27,322 bases of DNA from JAADEM01 sp965371855. Its GTDB lineage: Bacteria; Bacteroidota; Bacteroidia; Bacteroidales; Marinilabiliaceae. Position 1 is the first letter of the stretch, and every line of letters begins with the position of its first letter. Shown here piece after piece: positions 1 through 7,959 of this stretch. The translations under genes and the position numbers were made by a program. The stretch covers positions 1 through 27,322 of the forward strand of contig CBDUZZ010000065.1 in the NCBI GenBank assembly GCA_965371855.1, in the 5' to 3' direction. The notes below the pieces were generated by a model. The model was given only the letters and a program-made list of their open reading frames with translations. It was not told the DNA's origin and made no database searches.

Positions 1-51
1 ATTACACTAACATTCAGCTACTTAGATTGTATTTTTTAAACGCGATTTCCC

Positions 52-540
52 TGCAAAAACTACGAGGTAGCCTCAATACCGTTTATCCAATTTTATGAAG
101 ACAGGAACTACCGATTAGTAATTATGCGCGAAAAGAGTTCTGACACTCAACTTGATATGTTTACCAAAGACACATATATATATCGTTCAATTCTAACTAA
201 CGACCATGAATCTACCGAAAAGGAGGTCATTGAGTATTATAATGCAAGAGGTGCCAGTGAAAAGATATTTGATGAAATGAACAATGATTTTGGTTGGAAA
301 CACCTTCCTTTCTCATTTTTAAACGAGAATAATGCCTTTATGATTATTACAGCGATGATAAAGAATTTTTACAACTATTTTATAAAAATAGTTGCAGAAA
401 AGTTTGAAGATATAAATCCTACAACCCGAATTAAGCGATTTGTTTTTCGATTTATCACAGTTGCGGGTAGATGGGTGTACCAAGGACGGGAATGGATACT
501 GAAATTGTTTACAAAACGACCCTATAATCAGTTAATCTAA
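52..540 (+). pseudogene. IS1380-family transposase, C-terminal remnant
   Basis: This is the C-terminal part of a DDE transposase of the IS1380 family, which cuts and joins DNA at insertion sequence ends. The frame is open from base 40, with a stop at 37-39. Recognisable similarity begins around KNYEVASIPF (about base 56) and continues through YRSILTND, VIEYYNARGASEKIFDEMNN, DFGW and TTRIKRFVFRFITV, ending at a natural stop. These blocks match my memory of Bacteroides IS1380 transposases. The N-terminal and central parts with the first catalytic acidic residues are absent: bases 1-51 do not continue the protein in any frame. The first ATG at 124 is only an internal methionine. The fragment has probably been inactive for some time. 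I could not identify terminal inverted repeats. Confidence 0.8.
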
Positions 541-843
541 AGTAAACCAAGGATATAAATATGAAATATTTGAATACCCACACCCTCTTGTGTTTGTTAT
601 GTGTCTGCTATTCTGCATGTTGCGATTTCGATAGTGTCTTAATAATTTTCTCTTGTAAAAAATTCAATCCAGTTAAAATAAAATCATACACGTAAGAATA
701 TATATGGTGTATTTTTATCATTTTTCTGAGACTATTCTTCCATAAAAGAATAAAATTTAATAAAATCCCATATTTTTACATTCTAATAATTCATTTGCGG
801 ATTTAAGGTTAAACATAAAAACATCAATATTAAATTTTGTAGT
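541..843. other. Intergenic region after the transposase remnant
   Basis: No convincing gene lies here. A 44-codon reading frame at 561-695 begins right after the transposase and has a lipoprotein-like start (MKYLNTHTLLCLLCVCYSAC). It then turns into low-complexity AT-rich codons and stops, so it could be chance or the start of a gene cut by the insertion. The rest (about 696-843) is very AT-rich and presumably holds the promoter of the following gene, but I see no clean TTTG/TAnnTTTG promoter pair at a sensible distance from the ATG. Confidence 0.3.
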
Positions 844-3693
844 ATGTTAAAATATAGAAGATTTAAGCAGTTTGTGGCAGTAAAATTTTTAGGTATTATT
901 TTGGTTTTTAGTTCGGTAATACTTTTTTTATCGGCTACCCAAAAAGACTCCATACTATCCACTATCAATAGATTTAATGCGTTTCAGCAAATTGTGCCGT
1001 TCGAGAAAGTGTATGTACATACTGATAAAGCGTATTATACATTGGGCGAGCGAATTTGGTTTAAGACCTATTTGGTTGATGGTAAAAATTGTGCCGACAC
1101 GTTAAGCGGAGTTGTTTATGTTGAATTAATTAATCAGGATAAACAAGTGATTGCCGAAGTAATGCTGAAAGTTGATAGTGCAACTTGCAAGGGCGATATC
1201 TTTTTACCTGATACACTTTCGCCCGGCACTTACCAGTTAAGGGCGTACACCAACTATCAACGTAATTTTGGTTCCAATTTCTTTTTCAAAAAAAATATAC
1301 CTGTTTTTTCGCCCGGCAATAAAAAATACGAATGGCAAATTACACGTGTTAAAAAAGAGATTGGTATAGCAACCGACTTTGCCTATAAAATTGTATTATT
1401 GAACAGAAAGAGTAAACCGCAAAAAAATATTTCGGTTAGCTATAAAATTTCGGCTTCGGGATTGAAAACGAGTAAAGGAGAAGCAGTGACCTCGTCTGAT
1501 GGAAGCTTCTATATTGCCTTAAATTATCCGGTAAAAAAACAAATTTCAGAGTGTACTGTCGAGTTTTCTGTTGATGGCGAAAAGCAAAAATGGAAATATA
1601 CTCTCCCGCTTAACGAATTGTTGTTACGCACGGGGTTTTTTCCTGAAGGAGGAAATTTTGTTGAAGGTGTCGATAATCGTGTTGCATTTAAAATTACGGA
1701 TGAAAGAGGAGTTGGCGCAAAAGCCAAATTGATGATTTTTGATAAGGATTCTACATTACTAACCACCATTGTTTCCAACCGGTTTGGAATGGGGACTTTT
1801 AATATTAATCCTGTTAACGGTGGAAACTATTACGCTTACATTAGCCAAAATGGAGTTTTATATGGTAAGTACTATTTGCCTAAACCGCAAAAGGACAGTT
1901 ATGTTTTGTTTGTCGAGAATCAACGCAAAAGCGATGTTTACCTTCGTGCTGTTTGTAATAGCGATATTGGAAATCAGGGATTGTGGAGTATTATTTGCCA
2001 GTCGAAAGGCGAGGTAGTTTACACCTTGCAGGGAAAACCAATTGATGGGACTTTAAATGCAAAAATACCTAAGAGCGAGCTCCCCGCCGGGGTATGCCAA
2101 ATAACCCTTTTCAATCAACTTATGATTCCGCAATGCGAAAGGCTGATTTTTATTAAACAGCAGAGTAAACCCGATATGAGTTTAACTACCAGTAAATTGC
2201 AGGATGGAACGCATAATTTCATAATTCAATTAAACGATTCGTTAATGAAATCGGCAAATATCTCATTGTCAATTATTAACAGAAATATTATTGATGATAT
2301 TTTGCCTTTTCAAGATAATATTTACTCTTACTTAGAACTCACTTCGGAGTTGCGCGGCTACATAGAAAATCCCGGGTACTATTTTAAAGACGATAGTTTA
2401 ATGCGGGCTATTTATCTTGATTATCTGTTGATGACACAGGGATGGCGTAAGTTTGTTTGGGAAGAGATGCTTACGGACGAGTTGCCAATATTTACATATT
2501 CGGTAGAGCGAGCCATAAAAGTGAGTGGAATAATAAGTAATTTCTCTAATAAAATTAAGACCGACGACGAAGTGACAATGATGATTTATAAAAACAAAGA
2601 GAAACCTGATATTATGGAAACATCCACCGATAGCACAGGTAGATTTGTTTTTTACACCCATTTTTCTGATACAGTTAAAACACTTATTCAAACCAAAAAG
2701 AAACGGAAAAGAAATAATCATAGTATCGACAGAAGATTGGTTTTGGAGACAAAATCAACACCGTTGGTCGAAGACTATATTCCATATTCTCCCGGTACCG
2801 ATGCACTGTTTAGTGTGGGCAAAATTCAGCATAGTGGGGAAATTCGCGAAATAGTTAACAAAAAATATGAATTTGGAGATTCTCATATAATTGCAGAGGT
2901 TACCGTTAAAGGTGTAAATAGTAATAACGCAGGATTGGGTGTTTTAATGAAATCTATGAATTTGGAAGAAATGGAAGAGGAGATTAGAAACCGTAATAAT
3001 TACGATTATCCGAATATCTATTACTTTATTGCTGATAATTATGTGCAAGCCACTTTGTCTTCGCCAAGTGTTATGGCAGTAATGAAAAAAGATTTATCAA
3101 AAGGTTTAGATGGATTACCAAAATCGGAGGGTGGCTCGGGAGGTTCAGGTGGTGCAGGCAGGTGGGGAGATAAATCGGCATTGTATGAAGATATGGTTAA
3201 CGATGATATTGTTTTAATCAACAATCAAGTGCCACTTTATGTTATCAACGGAGATCCAATGAACGGAATAAATTCAAAAACAGTAGTACCTATTGATATG
3301 ATTGATTGGCACAGCCTGAAATCGATAAAAATTTATGATACCGGTGCTAATAAGTATTCGCTAATGGGCGATCCGTTCAGACCTGTGATTGTTCTTGAGC
3401 TGAATGACGATGGTAGAATAAGAACTCCTCATACCGGAATGAGAAAAATAAAATTAGTGGGATATTATCGTGCCAAAGAATTCTATCACCCTATTGTTTC
3501 GGAAGATGTGAGGCGAAATATTCCTGAATATCGTTCAACAGTTTATTGGAATCCGGAGTTGAAATGTGATAGTACCGGAGTTTTCTCTTTTCATTTAAAA
3601 CGTAAAAGTTTACCCTCTAATATTGATATTTGTATAGAAGGAGTTACTGATTATGGGAGTCCTGTATTTAAAACTTTTAATATTAATAGATAG
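844..3693 (+). CDS. Large envelope protein with MG2-like and TonB plug-like domains
   Basis: This 949-residue protein belongs to a Bacteroidota group usually annotated as MG2-domain or plug-domain proteins; its biochemical role is unknown to me. Residues 9-30 form a hydrophobic signal or anchor segment. An alpha-2-macroglobulin MG2-like strand pattern follows at about 50-150 (PFEKVYVHTDKAYYTLGERI). Several beta-sandwich-like stretches come next, with a carboxypeptidase-regulatory-like segment near 560-610. A Gly/Ser-rich linker lies near 760-775. A plug-like segment at about 795-860 (PLYVINGDP, then SLKSIKIYDTGANKYSLMG) resembles the SusC plug, but no 22-strand barrel follows. It is probably periplasmic or anchored in the inner membrane, facing the periplasm. 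It stands alone, about 300 bp from the remnant upstream and 460 bp from the next gene, so membership of the PUL is uncertain. Confidence 0.7.
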   Translation: MLKYRRFKQFVAVKFLGIILVFSSVILFLSATQKDSILSTINRFNAFQQIVPFEKVYVHTDKAYYTLGERIWFKTYLVDGKNCADTLSGVVYVELINQDKQVIAEVMLKVDSATCKGDIFLPDTLSPGTYQLRAYTNYQRNFGSNFFFKKNIPVFSPGNKKYEWQITRVKKEIGIATDFAYKIVLLNRKSKPQKNISVSYKISASGLKTSKGEAVTSSDGSFYIALNYPVKKQISECTVEFSVDGEKQKWKYTLPLNELLLRTGFFPEGGNFVEGVDNRVAFKITDERGVGAKAKLMIFDKDSTLLTTIVSNRFGMGTFNINPVNGGNYYAYISQNGVLYGKYYLPKPQKDSYVLFVENQRKSDVYLRAVCNSDIGNQGLWSIICQSKGEVVYTLQGKPIDGTLNAKIPKSELPAGVCQITLFNQLMIPQCERLIFIKQQSKPDMSLTTSKLQDGTHNFIIQLNDSLMKSANISLSIINRNIIDDILPFQDNIYSYLELTSELRGYIENPGYYFKDDSLMRAIYLDYLLMTQGWRKFVWEEMLTDELPIFTYSVERAIKVSGIISNFSNKIKTDDEVTMMIYKNKEKPDIMETSTDSTGRFVFYTHFSDTVKTLIQTKKKRKRNNHSIDRRLVLETKSTPLVEDYIPYSPGTDALFSVGKIQHSGEIREIVNKKYEFGDSHIIAEVTVKGVNSNNAGLGVLMKSMNLEEMEEEIRNRNNYDYPNIYYFIADNYVQATLSSPSVMAVMKKDLSKGLDGLPKSEGGSGGSGGAGRWGDKSALYEDMVNDDIVLINNQVPLYVINGDPMNGINSKTVVPIDMIDWHSLKSIKIYDTGANKYSLMGDPFRPVIVLELNDDGRIRTPHTGMRKIKLVGYYRAKEFYHPIVSEDVRRNIPEYRSTVYWNPELKCDSTGVFSFHLKRKSLPSNIDICIEGVTDYGSPVFKTFNINR

Positions 3694-4155
3694 AGATTGG
3701 CTGAGAAGAGATGACTATTGATTATTTGGAAGTATTATTTAGGGTAGCGTTTCGAATATATTAATTTTTCCGTTTAGAAAAGTAGAAGCAAAAAGAAAGG
3801 AGTATAGGAAAAAAACCGATACTGAGTTCTTTTGAGACTGTTAAATACATCCGTAATTATTCGTAATCTGGGATAAATTTCTATAAAGTGGATTAGTAAA
3901 TATTAACCTGCATTATTCATGAATTTTCTCGCAAAGACGCTAAGTCACAAAGAGTAAGTGGATTAACAATTTAGGCTCAAAATATTCAATGTTAGTAAGT
4001 TCAATCAATTTGATTTTCCATCTTACTCTTTATCTACACTTTGCGCTTTTGCGTCTTTGCGTGATGAATTATTCAGGTTAAGTTTTAATTGCAGTTTTTT
4101 ACCTATAATGTTAATAAAAGCTATAAATTGCAAACGATTGTATTGAATTATATTT
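3694..4155. other. Long intergenic region with inverted repeat
   Basis: There is no credible gene in this 462 bp stretch. Its main content is the inverted repeat at 3904-4080, listed separately. The first 200 bases are AT-rich, with a GAGACTGTTAAA motif at 3834-3845 that recurs at 17273-17284. The promoter of the following amidohydrolase presumably lies between 4081 and 4155, but no clear consensus is visible. A weak minus-strand frame here merely reads through the repeat. Confidence 0.5.
3904..4080. repeat. Imperfect long inverted repeat (CGCAAAGACGC type)
   Basis: The left arm (3904-3961) and the reverse complement of the right arm (4018-4080) share, in the same order, TAACCTG, an ATTCAT block, CGCAAAGACGC, a (G/C)CACAAAG-like block and AGAGTAAG. 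Small insertions separate the blocks. The spacer is about 56 bases. The two arms could form a long hairpin. The CGCAAAGACGC core resembles an intergenic repeat I recall from many Bacteroidota genomes. The structure could be a miniature inverted-repeat element or a pair of independent repeat copies. No open reading frame of its own is present. Confidence 0.7.
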
Positions 4156-5874
4156 ATGAAAAATAAAAATGTTAGTATAGTTTTTTTTCTGTCAATGATT
4201 GTGTTTGGATTGCAGAGTTGTAATTCATCCAAGCCCCAAATTCCGGATGTTGTAGCAGCTACACTGGTTCTTTATAACGGTTTAATTTGGACAGGCGATT
4301 CTGAAAATCCTAGTGCCAGTGCTATTGCTCTACGGAATCATGAAATTATTTTTATTGGTAGTGATGCCGATGTGTTGGCATGTGCAAACAGTTCAACTGA
4401 AATAATTGATTTGGAAGGTCGCCGTGTAGTACCGGGTTTTATCGATGGGCATGTCCACTTTCTAACACCGGCACGCGAAAAAATGCCGGCAGCAAATCTG
4501 CGTAATGCAACTTCTGAAGAGGATTTTGCAAAAAGGGTAGGAGGGGCATGTCTCAAATTGCCTAAAGGGAAATGGTTTACCGGGGGCTCGTGGGTTTATG
4601 AAAATTGGGACAATCCGGTTTATCCAACCCGCAAAGTGTTGGATAAATACACTCCTGATAACCCGGTTTACCTTGTGGGAAGTGCCGGGCATATTGCAAT
4701 GGTCAATAGTCGTGCATTGGAAATTGCAGGAGTGGATGAAAAAACCATAACTCCATCGGGTGGAGCAATTATTCGGTATCCCGGAACAAATATTCCTACC
4801 GGGATATTAAAAAATAATGCGATGAAATTGGTTAGCTCTCATGTTAAAGTGGCTTTGTTGCCGCCCATTCAACAATACGAGAGAGCTTTAAAGAAAATGA
4901 AATATGCCAATTCGTTGGGTATAACCGGTGTTGATGAGAATTTGGATGTCGTCTCAGCAATAGCACTTTATAATAAATTACTTGCCAATGGCGAAATGAC
5001 TGTTAGGGCGCATATATATGCTTCAATAGAAAAATTAGATTATTGGCTGGGAGCCGGGGTTGCTACCAATATCGGCAACCGTTTTATCCATTTCTGCGGA
5101 TTAAAATCTCAAACAGATGGGGCATTAGGATCATCGTCTGCATATTTTTTTGATGAGTATTACGATTCGCCTGGAAACCATGGATTGTTGCTCGAAGATT
5201 TGTCTGCCGGAGGTAGTCTTGAGAAAAGAACGGTCGCTTGTGTTGAAGCAGGAATTCAACCCATGGCGCACGCTATTGGCGATCGTGCTATACATGAAGT
5301 GCTGGATATGTGGGAACGTATTGGTGGAGATAATTGTGCTGATATTCGTTTTCGCATGGAGCATGTTCAACATCCTGCACCAGCCGATATTAAACGGTTT
5401 GGCAAAATGGGAGTTGTTGTTTCTGTTCAGCCTAATTCGGTGGCTGCTGATGGTAGTTTTGCAGAAAAGCGTTTGGGTAAAAAACGTTGCGAAACAACCT
5501 ATCCGTTTCGTGATTTCCTTGATGCAGGAGTTACTCTTGCTTTTGGTTCCGATGGCGATATGTCGCCACTGTATGGAATATATTGTGCTGTTACACGTAC
5601 TACTGAGGATGGAAAATATCCCGAAGGTTGGTTTCCCCATCAAAGAATTACTGTGGAAGAGGCACTGCGGGCTTATACTTATGGAACTGCTTACGCATCA
5701 AATTTTGAAGACAGGGTAGGAACTCTTACTGTTGGGAAACTGGCAGATATAGTAGTGTTAGATACAGATATTCTTTCGGTAGAACCTGAAAAAATAAAAG
5801 ACGTAAAAGTATTGCTTACTATTGTTGACGGGGAAAAAGTATATATGACCTCTGATGTATCAGGTAATTGGTAA
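4156..5874 (+). CDS. Lipoprotein amidohydrolase, YtcJ-like (amidohydrolase_3)
   Basis: This is a metal-dependent hydrolase of the amidohydrolase superfamily (TIM barrel plus small beta domain), closest to YtcJ-type proteins. It presumably hydrolyses an amide or related C-N bond in a small molecule, substrate unknown. The signal peptide ends in a lipobox (LQSC, Cys22), so it is likely an envelope lipoprotein, whereas many relatives are cytoplasmic. Visible metal-site motifs are GHVHF (His99, His101), Lys317 in GLKSQTDG (candidate carboxylated lysine), His372 in HAIGDRA, His403 in MEHVQH and Asp466 in FGSDGD. The length of 572 residues fits the family. It sits 42 bp upstream of the sigma factor gene and could be cotranscribed with it, but nothing ties it chemically to the polysaccharide genes. 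Confidence 0.85.
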   Translation: MKNKNVSIVFFLSMIVFGLQSCNSSKPQIPDVVAATLVLYNGLIWTGDSENPSASAIALRNHEIIFIGSDADVLACANSSTEIIDLEGRRVVPGFIDGHVHFLTPAREKMPAANLRNATSEEDFAKRVGGACLKLPKGKWFTGGSWVYENWDNPVYPTRKVLDKYTPDNPVYLVGSAGHIAMVNSRALEIAGVDEKTITPSGGAIIRYPGTNIPTGILKNNAMKLVSSHVKVALLPPIQQYERALKKMKYANSLGITGVDENLDVVSAIALYNKLLANGEMTVRAHIYASIEKLDYWLGAGVATNIGNRFIHFCGLKSQTDGALGSSSAYFFDEYYDSPGNHGLLLEDLSAGGSLEKRTVACVEAGIQPMAHAIGDRAIHEVLDMWERIGGDNCADIRFRMEHVQHPAPADIKRFGKMGVVVSVQPNSVAADGSFAEKRLGKKRCETTYPFRDFLDAGVTLAFGSDGDMSPLYGIYCAVTRTTEDGKYPEGWFPHQRITVEEALRAYTYGTAYASNFEDRVGTLTVGKLADIVVLDTDILSVEPEKIKDVKVLLTIVDGEKVYMTSDVSGNW

Positions 5875-5916
5875 ACGTTATTTATGAGCATATTGTTATA
5901 ATTTTATTGTACACTC

Positions 5917-6483
5917 ATGACTGATAGAAATAGAAAAAGAAAGAATAAGAATGAGTTTGCCAGAGATTCTTTTGGAAACGATGATTATGTAGCATTTTTG
6001 TATGAGCAGAATGTAAAAATACTTTACAGGTATGGTTTGAAGTTTACAAAGAAAGAGAGCATAATTGAAGATTCAATTCAAGATATTTTTATTGAGTTGT
6101 ATTTAAATAAATATGATATGAGTAAAGTCTCAAATGCCAAGTATTTTCTTTTCAAGTGCTTCAAACGAAAACTTTTAAAAAACATGAGTATGGATAAGCG
6201 TTTCGTCTTTAGTGATGAGTCAGTTGATTATAATTTTGAAATTCTCTATTCTCTTGAACACAATATTATTCTTAAGGAAGATTCAGACCGAAAGAATCAA
6301 TTAATGGTAAATGCATTGAACAATCTTACTTCTCGCCAAATGGAAGCAATTTATCTGAAATTTATTAATGAGTTTAATTATGAAGAGATTTCTGATTTGT
6401 TAGGCATGAGTGTAGAAGCTTCACGAAATTTGATTTACAGGTCATTGAAATCTTTAAAAAAAACCGTTAAAGTAAACAGCTAA
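5917..6483 (+). CDS. ECF RNA polymerase sigma factor
   Basis: This extracytoplasmic-function sigma factor of 188 residues would direct RNA polymerase to the promoters of this locus once released from its anti-sigma factor. A sigma region 2-like segment is seen at about 22-66 (FLYEQNVKILYRYGLKF, then DSIQDIFIELY). A region 4 helix-turn-helix is seen at about 128-182 (LTSRQMEAIYLKF, then NYEEISDLLGMSVEASRNLI). The first 20 residues are unusually rich in Lys, Arg and Asn. The FecR-type anti-sigma gene follows after 191 bp, and the SusC protein further on carries an STN domain. This is the known order of Bacteroidota sigma/anti-sigma regulated PULs. The start is the only ATG that keeps the whole of region 2. 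Confidence 0.92.
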   Translation: MTDRNRKRKNKNEFARDSFGNDDYVAFLYEQNVKILYRYGLKFTKKESIIEDSIQDIFIELYLNKYDMSKVSNAKYFLFKCFKRKLLKNMSMDKRFVFSDESVDYNFEILYSLEHNIILKEDSDRKNQLMVNALNNLTSRQMEAIYLKFINEFNYEEISDLLGMSVEASRNLIYRSLKSLKKTVKVNS

Positions 6484-6674
6484 ATGTGTAATTAAGGATA
6501 GTTATTGTAAAAGGATATAATAGCAGATGAATACCAAAAAAACCAATTATTATTTCTTAATACTTATTAATCTAAAAAAAAATCTAAAAAAAACTAAAAA
6601 AAATTGATGATGTTTTATATTTCTACTGCATTATAAATATAAAGAAGACAAAATCAAAGGAATATACAGTAAGA
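6484..6674 (+). promoter_or_regulatory. Leader with phased A-tracts upstream of the FecR gene
   Basis: This 191 bp gap contains three uninterrupted A runs of 9, 8 and 8 bases at 6574-6582, 6586-6593 and 6596-6603. They are separated by short CT or TCT interruptions, so their centres lie about 10-12 bp apart, close to one helical turn. A further run of 7 lies at 6536-6542. Such phasing normally bends DNA. A weak promoter-like TATATTTC lies at about 6617-6624. That this is a functional promoter region is inference. Confidence 0.4.
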
Positions 6675-7853
6675 ATGAAAGAGAATAAGAACGATTATAT
6701 AGAGGAGTTTATCTTCGATCCGGAATTTGTAAATTGGATACTAAAACCGGATGAATATTTGGATAAAAAATGGGCTGATTATATTATTCACTTCCCTGAG
6801 AAGAAGGAGGATATTAGAGAAGCAGCATATATACTAAAGTCCATAAAACCAATTGAACCTGAAATTGAACCTGCCAAATTGTTTGCACTTCGTTCAAAAA
6901 TAGACCAAAAAAGAAAGACAATAAGAGTAAGGAAACTAAGGAGGAGTATCTTGAAATATGCTGCTCTTTTCCTATTACTTATTGGTGTTGGTGGAATTTA
7001 TTACATTCTGAATATTGAATCAAGTTTTACTTCCGAAATTGCTAAGTTGCACAGTAGTAGTCAGGGGCAGATTATTTTGTCTAATGGTACAACTGAGTAT
7101 TTTGATATGGATAATTCCTCCATTAAGCAGTTGGCTTCCGGAAATATAGTTCTTAACAAAGACACAATTACTCAATTGGGTTCTCATATTCGGAAAAATT
7201 CAAAATTGTTGAATCATATTATTATTCCTTACGGAAAAAGATTGGATCTTACATTAAGCGATGGTACACATGTTTGGCTAAATTCAGGCAGTAAATTTTC
7301 ATACCCAACAACATTCGGTAAAAGCTCCAGAAAAGTTTTCCTCACAGGAGAAGCATTTTTTGATGTTATCAAAAATAATCATCAAGCGTTTAAGATATAT
7401 ACACATGGATTAGAGATTAAAGTCTTAGGTACCAGTTTTAATGTTAATGCTTATCCCAAAAATCGAAATGTATCAACCGTTTTAGCTGAGGGTTCAGTTC
7501 GAATTAGAGAGGATAAATTTTTGTCGGAAAGAGTGGTTATTGCTCCCGGGCAGAGAGTTCGCTTTAATAGGCAACATCAGCGTTTTGTTGTAGATGAGGT
7601 TGATGTAAACCTTTACACTTCGTGGATTAACGGTTATCTGCTTTTTAAAACCGAAAAAGTGAGCGAAGTAATTTCAAAACTTGAGCGCTATTACAATAAA
7701 AAAATTATTGTCGACCCCAAGCTAAACAAATATTCATTTTCGGGTAAACTGGATTTGAATGAAAATTTTGATAGTATTATTAAAAAAGTAGCGTTTGCTA
7801 TGTCGGCAAAGGTATTTGTTGAAAATAATCATTTAATTATTAGGCCTATGTAG
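6675..7853 (+). CDS. FecR-type anti-sigma factor
   Basis: This 392-residue inner-membrane anti-sigma factor would hold the upstream sigma factor inactive until the SusC STN domain signals substrate uptake across the envelope. Residues 1-90 are the charged cytoplasmic part. A single membrane helix lies at about 93-113 (KYAALFLLLIGVGGIYYI). The periplasmic FecR domain is at about 185-280 (LSDGTHVWLNSGSKFSYP, VFLTGEAFFDV, VLGTSFNV, LAEGSVRI). A C-terminal DUF4974-like domain covers about 320-390 (KVSEVISKLERYYNKKI through SFSGKLDLNENFD). All the usual parts are present and the length is typical. The SusC start follows about 105 bp downstream. Confidence 0.93.
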   Translation: MKENKNDYIEEFIFDPEFVNWILKPDEYLDKKWADYIIHFPEKKEDIREAAYILKSIKPIEPEIEPAKLFALRSKIDQKRKTIRVRKLRRSILKYAALFLLLIGVGGIYYILNIESSFTSEIAKLHSSSQGQIILSNGTTEYFDMDNSSIKQLASGNIVLNKDTITQLGSHIRKNSKLLNHIIIPYGKRLDLTLSDGTHVWLNSGSKFSYPTTFGKSSRKVFLTGEAFFDVIKNNHQAFKIYTHGLEIKVLGTSFNVNAYPKNRNVSTVLAEGSVRIREDKFLSERVVIAPGQRVRFNRQHQRFVVDEVDVNLYTSWINGYLLFKTEKVSEVISKLERYYNKKIIVDPKLNKYSFSGKLDLNENFDSIIKKVAFAMSAKVFVENNHLIIRPM

Positions 7854-7878
7854 AAATTAAGTTTACAAATGAAAAAAA

Positions 7879-7905
7879 CCGGGATGAGCGGCAAACAAAT
7901 CCCGG
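7879..7905 (+). other. Hairpin between the FecR and SusC genes
   Basis: A 7-bp perfect stem (CCGGGAT at 7879-7885 and ATCCCGG at 7899-7905) with a 13-base loop lies between the anti-sigma and SusC genes. It is followed by an AT-rich stretch but no T run, so it does not look like a complete intrinsic terminator. It could stabilise or separate the downstream transcript. Function is inference. Confidence 0.4.
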
Positions 7906-7959
7906 CCGATTAAATTAATGCCCAAAAGGCAAATTATTAACCTTAAACTTTACAAATTT

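Noticed and set aside
561..695. A 44-codon frame with a lipoprotein-like start after the transposase remnant
   Set aside because: The hydrophobic start and Cys could be chance in AT-rich DNA. The remainder has no fold-like content and there is no partner, so I kept it only as a remark on the intergenic region.
5131..5643. A 170-codon minus-strand open frame inside the amidohydrolase gene
   Set aside because: It lies wholly within a well-supported gene with catalytic motifs on the + strand, has low-complexity Ser/Ile/Asn composition and shows no recognisable domain or start signal.
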